Shown here: positions 1 through 9,700 of the stretch, one piece after another
Position numbering within the stretch: position 1 is the stretch's first letter
Layout: each line of letters opens with the position of its first letter
NCBI GenBank assembly: GCA_015179025.1
Contig: WHUX01000389.1
Location: 1 to 33,655 of the forward strand
Length of the DNA stretch: 33,655 nt
Direction: 5' to 3'
Source: Terfezia claveryi
Taxonomy: Eukaryota; Ascomycota; Pezizomycetes; Pezizales; Pezizaceae
Notes under the pieces: model-generated
Told to the model about the DNA's origin: nothing
Database searches by the model: none
Seen by the model: the letters and a program-made list of their open reading frames with translations, nothing else
Position numbers and translations under genes: made by a program

Positions 1-1
1 A

Positions 2-1863
2 AGCTATGAAGCTAATATTATTGGATATATAAAAAGCTTTGAAACTTACCAAGTTCGAACCGATACTGGACAAACTTGAATCAAGTTTGCCTTAAGGCCA
101 ACTCTAGTAGAAGCAAGTGAAACCTGTCCAGAGTCATTTGAGGATGAAATAGCCGAAGAGGTTTATAGAACCCCCAAGCCAGTAAGCTAAAGGACCTCCG
201 AACCAACCCCTCAGCCAGCAGTTCTACCCCCAATGAGGAAACCCAGGAAAACTACTAAAGATTGAAAAAGCATAGTCAGTACCAGGAAATCAGAGCGATA
301 GTCAGTTTGAAGAAAGATATTTGCAGTAGGAGCCAACCTAGATTACCTAACCAATGAGCAAGCCCATAGCTCTCCACAAGCCCCAGAATGGTCTAAAGCT
401 TGAGCTAAAGAATGAGAGCAATTGAATCGATATGGAGTATATACCAAGATCGATAAATCTGAAATCCCTAAAAGAACATGGATTGTTAATACCAAATAGG
501 TATACCTAGTCAAAAGAAAAGCACATGGAAGTATCGAGAAATATAAAGCTCACAAGGTTGGGAGAGGGTTCACTCAAGAAGCAGGTATTAACTATGACGA
601 AACCTATGCATAAATGATACACCCTAAAATGCTTAAAATCCTCCTAGTCATTGCCCTCCACCGAGATTGGGCAATCCGCCAATAGGATGTTGTAGCTGCA
701 TACCTACAAGCCCTCCTTAAACATGATGTCTACATCACTGATATAAATGAGGAAGGAGAAGTTGAGTACTGGAAGCTTGATAAAGCCCTCTATGGCCTGA
801 AGCAAGCAGGCCATGAATAGTTCAAAACCCTCTGCGATATCCTCTCAACACTCGGAATATACTAGTGCATAGGTGATGAAGGAACCTATACTACTTAAAG
901 CCATGACACTATAATCAGAACTCATATTAATGACCTTCTTGGAATTGCCCCTACAGAAGAGAATCTTGACAAAGTAGAAGAAGGCATCAAAGGGAGAGTT
1001 GAGCTAGACAAGCGAGGAAAACCTTTGAATATGCTTAGAATAGAGTTGCATTAGTCAAAAGGATAAGTTATACTAACACAAACTTGCCTGATAGAATCAA
1101 TGAAGCAACAGTACCTAGGGAAGGACGAGCAGGGTAGCAGAACATGATTGCTTCTCTTAAATCTACTCTCGTACATAGCAAGCGAAAATACTGACGAAAT
1201 GCCTTCAAAATACTAAGCGATTGTAGGGGGACTACTATTCCTAGCACGAATAACGCGACCAGAAATCTTAGTTTATATCAACCTATTAGGGAGAAGGACG
1301 AAGGATGCAAGCATGGAAAACTGGAAGACAGCGCTGGGAGTCTTGAGATATTTGTTCTCCACTAAAGCCAATGGACTTACCTTAAAGAAAGCCGATGATC
1401 TGGAAGTAAGAATATATGCAGATGCTGCTTACAGGGGAGAAGGATCCCAATCTCAGACAGAAGCCCTTATAACAATTGGCAAACAACTGATTGGATGGTA
1501 CAGTAGGAGGCAAGACGTAGTATCTCTCTTAATAACGGAAGTGGAATATATAGCAGACTGCGAGGGAGCAAAAGATGCCAGTTGGATACAACAGTTTCTC
1601 CAAGAACTAGGAATCACAATCACCCCGACCCTCTGTACAGACAGCAAGGGAGCTTACAACCTGAGCAAAACCTTGAAATTTGCCAGGAGAAGTTACCATA
1701 TCAAGCACCGATTCTACTACCTCCGACAACAACAATGAGCGAACAAGCTCAAAATAGTCACGATCCCTGAAATAGAGAATCTAGCCAACCTACTGACTAA
1801 TCTCCTCCCGATGATGACCTTGAATGAATGGAAGGAGTTATGGATGAGTACCTTCGAAGCTTA
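2..1863 (+). pseudogene. Ty1/copia polyprotein remnant (linker, reverse transcriptase, RNase H), riddled with stops
   Basis: The frame starting at base 2 reads as a copia polyprotein from the window edge to about 1863 without any frameshift, but with well over a dozen in-frame stops. Recognisable pieces are the RT start (GRGFTQEAGINYDETYA near 560), DVVAAYLQA (near 690), ALYGLKQAG (near 785), the GLLFLARITRPEI stretch (near 1230), and the RNase H (YADAAY near 1415, TEVEYIADCEGAKDASW near 1540, DSKGAYNL near 1640). RNase H lies in the longest stop-free piece, 1313-1738. Family knowledge: in copia elements RT-RNase H is the C-terminal half of pol. Most stops are TAA/TAG/TGA where Gln, Trp or Arg is expected, which fits C-to-T or G-to-A change. 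The catalytic FVDD-type box of RT is not readable. The integrase and gag would lie left of the window. Dead copy; family call firm. Confidence 0.88.
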
Positions 1864-1951
1864 GGAGAAACTGAAATCCCGATCCTTGATATGACCGAAG
1901 AACAGTTGGAAGGAATGGGATTTGGGATATGGACGTTCGAGTAAGAGGGAG

Positions 1952-2290
1952 TGTAAGAATACTCTCACATGGAACAATCCCTGGGAATACACAAGTTCGT
2001 AAATGGTAAACTGTGTGGAATATGGTAAAGATACAGGGAAATCGAATATGGTAAAACAGGTACATTTTGCAAAGGATAAAAGAGCCGGAAAGTATACAGG
2101 AAATATCTCTTGGGAAGTAGAGCACTGGGACCATAGTAATACGTCTATAGCGATATCTAGATATCTCTCTTCTTCTGAATATATATGATCAATTATCTTC
2201 ACGATTCCTTCACTGCATAACCTCGTAATCTTACAAATACACTCCTCTGTAACCTATGTCAAGGTACCTATCTAGGCTAGTGTGCATCAG
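1952..2290 (+). repeat. Probable 3' LTR of the copia remnant (right end uncertain)
   Basis: About 90 bases after the copia coding tail a purine tract (aagagggag, 1943-1951) is followed by a TG start (tgtaagaatactctcac), the usual polypurine tract/LTR junction. A TATA-like run (tatatatgatc) lies near 2178. No second copy is in the window to prove it, and the right end cannot be fixed. Short ORFs here look like chance. Confidence 0.42.
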
Positions 2291-2666
2291 TACTAATCCC
2301 CTAGTTATCACCTGACTTCGATTAGAAATGAATAGTTTCAACCTCCCCTTTAGCTACCGGTACCCATCAGTCACCACTAGTGCCAGCTGCTTCTTGGCAT
2401 ATTGAACCAATATCTTAAGAATTTAGGGTATTACTACTCTTCAATTGGCTCGTTTTCCCATCATGCTTCAGTTTATTGACAACACATATTTAGCAGCTTT
2501 ATTGCATTTAGTGATATAATTCTTTTATACTATTGATTAGATGAAATACTATTAAAATTTCTTTTGGAAGTGCTACAATCAATTAGATAGACACATAAAC
2601 TATACCAGTACTCGCTAGCCATATGTAGTGCTTATTATCATCAATCTAGTTGAATAGTAATTATGC
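2291..2666. other. AT-rich stretch without recognised gene
   Basis: Left flank of the gypsy insertion. I see no open frame, RNA gene or repeat of note. It was contiguous with 11736 onward before the gypsy element inserted. Confidence 0.5.
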
Positions 2667-2671
2667 TTCAA
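2667..2671. repeat. Left target-site duplication of the gypsy element (ttcaa)
   Basis: Identical to 11731-11735 on the other side of the element; 5 bp is the normal length for Ty3/gypsy integration. Confidence 0.92.
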
Positions 2672-2867
2672 TATAATGGAGAATATTATTTCATTGCTTA
2701 TATAATTGATTATATACTTTTGTATTTCCTATATTACTACTATGTTATGTAACTAAGCCTCCCGGTTGAAGGACTAGCCTTCTACCACCTCCTACTGCTT
2801 TATAAGCGTCCATAGCACGCGGAATCTACCATGGGAAGTTCCATGGCACTTGCCATATGAAGACACC

Positions 2868-3010
2868 CTCATTATGGCCGCGTGACCTCTGTTTAAAGCG
2901 TGTGACTCATTACTATGGCCACATGACCATCGTTTATGGCGTGTGACTCATTACTATGGCCACATGACCATCGTTTATGGCGTGTGACTCATTACTATGG
3001 CCACATGACC
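2868..3010 (+). repeat. 41-bp tandem repeats in the U3 part of the LTR
   Basis: Two full units at 2907-2947 and 2948-2988 (start tcattactatggccacatga), a degenerate unit before them and a partial unit after. The same array is at 11207-11349 in the 3' LTR. Tandem repeats upstream of an LTR TATA box often act as enhancers; that role is inferred here. Confidence 0.85.
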
Positions 3011-3088
3011 CCTTTTGTACAGTGCACCACCTTCTGGTGTGCCACCCTTTATTGTATTTATTTCCTTAGTCATCAGATCTCAGAGGAG

Positions 3089-3096
3089 TATAAATA
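3089..3096 (+). promoter_or_regulatory. TATA box of the gypsy LTR promoter
   Basis: tataaata inside the LTR, also kept at 11428-11435 in the 3' LTR. It lies just downstream of the 41-bp repeats, as expected for the U3/R boundary; transcription would start some 30 bases further on. Confidence 0.75.
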
Positions 3097-3391
3097 GGCC
3101 GCTGGATTCCCTCTGGAATCCACAGAAAGACAAGAAGCAACCAAGCAAGCCTTCAGAGCAAGCAAGCCTATATTCCGATTAGATCAAGATCATATAGCTT
3201 AGATAGCAAAAATCATATAAGATAGATTACACCAGTTAATTACTGTTCCCTTCGGGAACGTCCCACATAGTAATCTCCCTACCCTTCTGAGGTCTTACCT
3301 CAGCAGAACCGAAATACACAAACGTCCGTGCCTACGGATATAGATTGTATAAATGGTACCGAATGAATACTGTCTAGTACCATTCATTACA

Positions 3392-4223
3392 TTTTTTTTA
3401 ACTCACTTACCTAATCTTTACTCTTAAATCCAAGGCCTGATCAACCTTCGGATACCTTTATTACACTCACGCAAGTGTATATAATTCAACACCCAAGTGC
3501 ACATATAAAATCGATATCGTTATTCAACTAGCTAGCCAACAAAAAATCCAACAAACGAGACATCAGACTCTCAACTGCAGTACATCAACAAAAGACTTAG
3601 AAGCAAGCTAAGCAGAGCTCTAACGGGCAGTGGTATCCCACATTAAACAATCCCACCCTCGTTCATAACACTTTTCCCAATAAGATCGACAACTCATCTT
3701 GCACTCCTGGCAACCGCCATTACATCTGTACCTATAAATCCAGTACACCATTGAAAAACCGGCCCCCCAGGTCCCAGGAATAATTGGTCTAAACAACCAA
3801 GCATCACAATCCCAAAGCTCAAATCTCGCTGCCTCCACTGCAGCCATTTCCTCCAGAAAAGAATTACCTCCATCAGAACCTTCCTTAGGCCCAGACATCT
3901 CTACCAATACCTCTGAGCCCCCAACGTCTACCTCAACACACCAATCAGAAAACGTGACACTCTTGCCGGAAGAACTAGAACTAGATTCTAGACCAGTAGA
4001 CGAAGAAAAACCAGGACCATAAGAAACATCAGGATCCTGACATCCAGCCTCACCAGCCTCGTGAGCCACTGAGCCAACAGAACCGTTAGTCGAACGGAGA
4101 TCATAAGGATCATCAGCCACCACACCATCAGCACAGAAAGGTGCCAAAGAAGAAAAGTAACTCGACGATCGTATCGCATAACCAGCTGCATTTGGTTGCA
4201 GACAGACGACGAAAGCAGACATA
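3392..4223 (+). other. Long untranslated leader between 5' LTR and gag
   Basis: An 832-bp stretch with no plus-strand gene. An in-frame stop at 4179-4181 lies upstream of the gag ATG with no other in-frame ATG between, which fixes the gag start. The sequence right after the LTR (ttttttttaactcac) lacks a TGG primer-binding start. The minus strand holds a long open frame, listed separately. Confidence 0.6.
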
Positions 4224-4366
4224 ATGGCGTCTGAACTTAGTAAGAAGACTAAGAGGTTGAGACGGTTAACTATGTTACCCGAAGATATTAAGAAATTAGT
4301 AGAAGAAACTCCCAGAAAGACCAGATTTGTAGTTCCTAATACAGAAGGGGAAATAAATCTGCCCAT
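3620..4366 (-). CDS. Antisense open frame overlapping leader and gag start (248 aa, doubtful)
   Basis: An open frame runs antisense through the leader and over the first 140 or so bases of gag. It can be extended to 4405 only from a TTG; the first ATG is at 4366. The predicted product has a Ser/acidic middle (a run of serines around GLESSSSSSGK) and a Cys-rich, aromatic C-terminal part with pairs such as CNGGCQECKMSC. I recognise no domain. It could be a chance frame, or an antisense gene of the element, as reported for some retroelements. No splice or promoter evidence is visible. Confidence 0.2.
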   Translation of the reverse strand: MGRFISPSVLGTTNLVFLGVSSTNFLISSGNIVNRLNLLVFLLSSDAIMSAFVVCLQPNAAGYAIRSSSYFSSLAPFCADGVVADDPYDLRSTNGSVGSVAHEAGEAGCQDPDVSYGPGFSSSTGLESSSSSSGKSVTFSDWCVEVDVGGSEVLVEMSGPKEGSDGGNSFLEEMAAVEAARFELWDCDAWLFRPIIPGTWGAGFSMVYWIYRYRCNGGCQECKMSCRSYWEKCYERGWDCLMWDTTAR

Positions 4367-6089
4367 GAATATAGAATTAGGAGAACCAGGTGGAGCAGGA
4401 ACCAAACTATATTTTAGTATGGCCCTACCTCTCGCACCAGAAGAATTTTGGGAAAGACATTTTCCAACAATTGAGGAGATTTTGAAATATACTCGCTCAA
4501 TGGGACATGCCCAACAGTATTATCCTGATGATACTCGACTCTTAATGGAAGCCGTAGTAAAACACTATTTATGGCTAACACCTTACCCATTCAAAGAAAA
4601 GGACTTAGAAATGAATGCATTTTTAAGTAAAGAATTAAAGAAACCTGTTGTTCCACTCTTAAGGAAACCGAATTGGGTAATACATAACTGGGAAGAAATA
4701 ATGTCATTCATAATGAGCGGCACTCATCTAGAAGAATCAGTACATACCGCGGAGGATTTTTTCAATCCTAGCAAAGAACTTCCAGGAGCGTTCCTGAGAA
4801 CACCAAAAGATCAATCGAAAGGCAAAGGTCGAGCAACTGAGACACCAGAAAGGAGGACTGGGTCAGCCAAAGAACCAGACGACAAAGACCAACCACCAGA
4901 AGATATAGAATTACCAGAAGATGATGATGATCTAGATACAGGACTAGACCAACAGCAGCAGAAAACACAAGGAGGAGGACGAGACCCCGATGATAGCGGA
5001 GATGATAGCTCGGACTCTGATAAGGCATCGTCAGTTGCAAGTCAAACTCTTAAAAGAAAACCCAAACGAGGAAAATTAGTTGAACACCAACAATGGGAAT
5101 CTACAACAGGAATGGTTACAATGGGTAACCATAAAGCAACGAATGCTTTAAAAGGAATAAAGATTGATATGCCAGAAAAATTAAGAGGAGAAGACAAAAA
5201 ATGGCAAGACTCACAATATTTTGACTCTTGGGCCACAGCAATGCAACGTTGGTTTGTTCTCAAAAGAATAGATTTAGAAGGCGCTTCAGCTCTGGAAATT
5301 GTTGGATTCAGAATGGAAGGGAGCACGCTCACTACTTATAATCAATTCCTAAGAGAAAAAGGAAAGAATGCGACATTCTTTGGATTCATACTAGCGCTAA
5401 GGGATTTTCTGATACCCTCTACTAGTAAGGACATTTTGTGGAAACGATGGGAGACAGCCACACCATACAAGGACGGACGTCACATGGGAATCAAACAGTT
5501 TGCCAACTGGCTTACTGAAATGCAAATCAAATTAATTGACAAGGATGGCAAACAATCAATATCGCAGGAAGTAAAAAGAAGAAAGTTTCTTAATCACCTG
5601 CCGCCATATATGTCAGCTACATTAATTCCTTTAATCAAAGAAGAATGGTCATATGATCAGCTCGTGCATCAAGCGGAGTCATATGAAGCTTCCAAAAAGG
5701 ATATTGCCCCACCATCCACAACAAATACATCCCGACGACAACACCCTTGGAATGAAAATCGAAGTCACGGTCCACGCAGGGACCAGAATCAACGACAAAA
5801 AACAGGATTTAATCCTAGCAGCAATCCCAACACCAAACCCAACACAGAAAATCGGAAGGACTCAGATTGGGACATCATCACAAAAAAATTGGATCAGAAG
5901 ACGAAGATGCAATTAATTAAAGACAAGAAATGTCTATGGTGTTGGAACCTTGGACACTCCTACAAGGACTGTAGGAAACGAAAAAATAAGGTACCCATGC
6001 GTACAGCCGCACAAGATTTAGCTATGCCGATAGCCACCAAGGATAAAAACAACAAGGATAAAATCAAGGAACGACCCTTGTCAAGATAG
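4224..6089 (+). CDS. gag: Gag polyprotein of the gypsy element
   Basis: A 621-codon frame from the first ATG after an upstream in-frame stop, with A at -3. Residues about 200-290 are a charged, low-complexity linker rich in Asp, Gln and Ser. Residues about 320-500 look like the alpha-helical retrotransposon Gag capsid core (YFDSWATAMQRWFV ... FANWLTEMQIKL ... RRKFLNHLPPYMSA). A basic, Asn/Gln-rich tail carries one CCHC zinc knuckle, CLWCWNLGHSYKDC, at residues 570-583 (from base 5931). Gag packages the element RNA into cytoplasmic virus-like particles. It ends at TAG 6087-6089, and the protease follows immediately in the same frame, so Gag-Pol would need readthrough of this stop or the TAG is a recent mutation of a sense codon. 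Confidence 0.92.
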   Translation: MASELSKKTKRLRRLTMLPEDIKKLVEETPRKTRFVVPNTEGEINLPMNIELGEPGGAGTKLYFSMALPLAPEEFWERHFPTIEEILKYTRSMGHAQQYYPDDTRLLMEAVVKHYLWLTPYPFKEKDLEMNAFLSKELKKPVVPLLRKPNWVIHNWEEIMSFIMSGTHLEESVHTAEDFFNPSKELPGAFLRTPKDQSKGKGRATETPERRTGSAKEPDDKDQPPEDIELPEDDDDLDTGLDQQQQKTQGGGRDPDDSGDDSSDSDKASSVASQTLKRKPKRGKLVEHQQWESTTGMVTMGNHKATNALKGIKIDMPEKLRGEDKKWQDSQYFDSWATAMQRWFVLKRIDLEGASALEIVGFRMEGSTLTTYNQFLREKGKNATFFGFILALRDFLIPSTSKDILWKRWETATPYKDGRHMGIKQFANWLTEMQIKLIDKDGKQSISQEVKRRKFLNHLPPYMSATLIPLIKEEWSYDQLVHQAESYEASKKDIAPPSTTNTSRRQHPWNENRSHGPRRDQNQRQKTGFNPSSNPNTKPNTENRKDSDWDIITKKLDQKTKMQLIKDKKCLWCWNLGHSYKDCRKRKNKVPMRTAAQDLAMPIATKDKNNKDKIKERPLSR

Positions 6090-6761
6090 GTACCAGATTT
6101 TAGCAAGGTATTCGTTAAAGCTAACGAACACCCCGCACTAGCTTTAATTGATCTCCAAACAAAGGGAGGAGACTTAATCAATTCTCAATTCGTACACCTG
6201 TATAAGATACCAACTAGAAGTATCGAGAAGAAATCATTAAGTACTGCAATTAAAGGCTCAAAGGGAATGATAGACAAAGCTTGTACTATCAAACTTGATT
6301 GGATAGGTTATGTAGAAGAACGAACGTTCTATGTAGCTCATTTGACTAGATGGGACATGATACTAGGAGAACCTGCTCTCAGCAAAGTGCGAGCAATAAT
6401 TCCTGCCCATCAGGAACCAGTTACTATCCAACCAGAAAACATTCCACGATTCCAGCTAAGTGTATGGAAGGGATCTAGAACCATGGTGAATGGTATAAGA
6501 TCAGCGTATACACAGGTCAGCTGTGAATCAGTCACAGATTATAGTAAACCGGATAATTGGGAAAATATTAGTGATGCAGAAGAAACTGATTCAGAAAGAG
6601 AACTCGTGACAGCTGTTTCTATGGTACAGAAACAATTCAACCCTGTAACGGAGTTTCCCTTATTATTTCCCAAGACAATTCCACGGGAATTACCGCCACT
6701 AAGGAAAATTAATCACTCTATCAAACCAAAAGCAGGAGCTACTTGGATACCAAAATGGTGA
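6090..6761 (+). CDS. pol: Protease and pre-RT segment of pol (in frame with gag, ends at a mutant stop)
   Basis: Starts directly after the gag stop in the same frame. It has a retroviral-type aspartic protease: ALID at 6141-6152 gives the catalytic Asp, but the usual DSG/DTG is replaced by Asp-Leu-Gln. The LSTAIKGSKG and FYVAHLTRWDMILGEPAL blocks (about 6237-6380) are the flap and C-terminal parts of the fungal gypsy protease. Residues after that lead into the RT (HSIKPKAGATWIP). The frame is cut by TGA at 6759-6761, where CGA would continue into the RT; this would be a C-to-T change at CpG. An internal ATG at 6267 is probably not used. Confidence 0.8.
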   Translation, partial: VPDFSKVFVKANEHPALALIDLQTKGGDLINSQFVHLYKIPTRSIEKKSLSTAIKGSKGMIDKACTIKLDWIGYVEERTFYVAHLTRWDMILGEPALSKVRAIIPAHQEPVTIQPENIPRFQLSVWKGSRTMVNGIRSAYTQVSCESVTDYSKPDNWENISDAEETDSERELVTAVSMVQKQFNPVTEFPLLFPKTIPRELPPLRKINHSIKPKAGATWIPKW

Positions 6762-9700
6762 CCCTCAGGACATCGATTTAGACAACAAATCCATGACAAA
6801 TTAGTCGAAGAAGAAGCATCAGGTCGCATATATAGAGTAGAAAATGACACAAATGCTGTAGTCATGTTCACTATCCCTAAACGAGATAAACCGGAAGAAG
6901 CCCGACATGTCAATGACTGTCGAGACCGCAATTTAGCCGTCGAACCGGACCACACCCCATTGCCAGATATTAATGAAGCAATTGAACTAGTAGCGGAAAA
7001 TCCCATTTGGACTAAGGTCGACTTAGCCGACGGATTTTTTAATATCAGGAACGATGAAGAATCTGAGCAATACTCTACTTTTTTATGTCATATGGGATAT
7101 TTCAGAAGCAGAGTTATGCAACAAGGGGATCGTAACGCACCAGCTACCATGGTTCGCATTATGCATGAAATTTTTAAGGACATGGTCTATAAAAATTTAA
7201 TCATCTATATTGATGATATTATTATATTCTCTAAAACGTATGAAGAACATGTAGAATTATTGAAGAAAGTACTTCAACGTCTACAGGATGAGAAATTTTA
7301 TCTCAAAGAAAGCAAATGCCAGTTCTTTACTCCAAGATTGGAAATCTTAGGACACGTTTTGACATTAGATGGATTACATATAGACCCGAAGAAGAGGACT
7401 ACTATATTAACATTTCCAACTCCTACAAGAAAAAAGGATCTTAGAGGATTCCTTGGAATCGTTAATTATCTCAGCAGATTTATTCCTGACTTGGCATCGT
7501 ATGCAAGCACCCTGTCAGAACTGCAAGGAGAAACAAAGAAATGGGAATGGACAGATACTCATAACGCAGTATTTGAAAAACTCAAGGAACTCGTGAATTC
7601 CCCACATGTTTTAAAACCCTGGAATAATGAATCTACTGAGCCCAAATATTTAGTCTGTAATGCTAGTGATGTAGGACTAGGATCTTGGATAGGTCAAGGA
7701 CCGTTGACGTACATCAGACCATCATGCTTCCACTCTAGAAAATTTAATCTAGCACAACTCAATTATCCTACCTTTCAAAAGGAATTATTGGCGATTATTG
7801 ACTCATTAAAATTTTTTGAAGCACAATTGAGAGGTCACAAGTTTACTATCCTTACCGACCATAAACCGTTAGTAACCTTCCATACTCAAACGCCTGCAAG
7901 TCAAAAATTGAGGCGATGGCAAGATTACCTAATGGAATTTGATACAGACATACAGCATACCGCAGGAAAGGAAAATTTGATAGCAGACGCTCTATCAAGA
8001 AAGCATAAATACTTGGACACTCCCACCACCGAGGACGATTATATTTCCAACAGCATCGATCCTCCTAACCATACCTACAACCGCAACATCTCTACCAACA
8101 CTTTAAGAACTTTCCACTCACCAGAAACCTCTACTCAGAACAATATGGTTTCTCGCGGAGCTATCAATTTCAAGCATATCGACTGCGACTTCAACAAATG
8201 TCGTGGAAGAGCCGAAGAACTTAGACACCATATCTTCTGTCCATACTTCGAGGGCATCCCGGATGAAGAAAGCGAATATAACATAATGAAGGAAGAAGAG
8301 TCCTCAGACGATGAGACTCTATCTACTATACCAGAAGAAGTTTTCAGCGGGTATGATCATGTACCCAATATAAACAAGAACAAACCCTTAACAGTTCTTG
8401 GACTAAGATATAGGCCTCCATCTTCTGAAAGCACACAACAAAATACCCTCGCTTCTGAAGAAGCGAAAGAAATTGCTATCAACCTGGCTCATAGCAATTG
8501 GCAACAACACAAAAGGATGCACTGGTCCTTTTGCCGTGATTTTTACTGTCCAGTTCATGGCAGCTCCCACGCCATAAACAACCGTATGTTCACCGTCGAA
8601 ACATGTGCAATTTGCAACCACCACGGACATGGCAGTTTGAACTGTGACCTGACAGCCTCAGTTCTTAAGAAGGAGAAGGAATTCCTTACGACTCGTATTG
8701 TGCATATCTTATCCGCAAATGAGCCTCAAAAGGAACTAGCACCAGTACAACAAACGCCAGCTTATCCACCTCCACCAGCTCTCAGCCGTGAAGAAGCTAT
8801 CCAGGAAATCGGAGAATGGGCAAAAAGATGGATTGCCAACAAGCCGACACAACCCACTCTCCAACCCAGCATTCAGTTCAGTAACCCTACCGAACAAATG
8901 ACCAACCGACAAATGGAACAGGAGATCATGAATACTCCTGTCGCCCCACAACAACCATGGAATGCACCTCAACAACCAGCTACAACCGCTAGCAGCAGTA
9001 ACGCAATTCCAATCAACACCGCCGCCGTCACCACTCGTTCTAAAAAGCGAGTAGCCATTGATGAAGATTTACCCTCTTTCATTCAAGATACCAAGACCTC
9101 CAGACAGCGTTGTGATTTCTGTAAGTTCTCAGGACATAATGCTTCCACATGCAAGGAGAAGAAACTCACCATCAATAACTTCAACACAAGGATCGAACCG
9201 ACCCTCAACAAGCTCATTGAAGAGAAGCACATCAGCGATAGATTTGAAGACGATAAGGACTATTTTATCACACACTGGCTTGACCAAGGTACAGGTATGA
9301 AAGCCGCATATCAATCGTGCATGAGAGTATGTCCTATCTGGAAGAACTACTATGATACCTTTGTGAACCGTAAGGATCATAGAAGAAAAGACGGATTTTT
9401 GTATGTCAAGAACCGACAAGGACAATGGAGACTAGTCTTGCCCTCTACCTTTAACATCGAAGGTAAGAACTATCTCGAATTGGTTATTAAAGATGCACAT
9501 GAAGCAACCGCTCATGGTGGCATTGAAAAAACGATGAAATATCTTACTGACCGATATGATTGCCAGTCCTTTACAGAACCAACTAAGGACTATATCAAGA
9601 GTTGTGATACTTGTCAATGGACAAAGTATTCCAACAAGGCGCCACTTGGACTCGTAACTCCGTTACATGTACCAAGCAGGCCATGGACTGACATATCGAT

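Larger units (their letters stand above)
2672..3391 (+). repeat. 5' LTR of the gypsy element
   Basis: It aligns without gaps to 11011-11730. The first bases read tataatgg here but tgtaatgg in the 3' copy, so the terminal TG has mutated to TA here; the end is ...ttaca. It holds 41-bp tandem repeats (2868-3010), a TATA box at 3089-3096, and a perfect 6-bp stem with TTC loop (gttccc ttc gggaac) at 3245-3259. Near the end there is also an aatgaat/attcatt inverted repeat. Confidence 0.96.

Noticed and set aside
1861..2202. Overlapping frames of about 100 codons on the minus strand
   Set aside because: They are chance readings in the probable copia LTR, with no motif.
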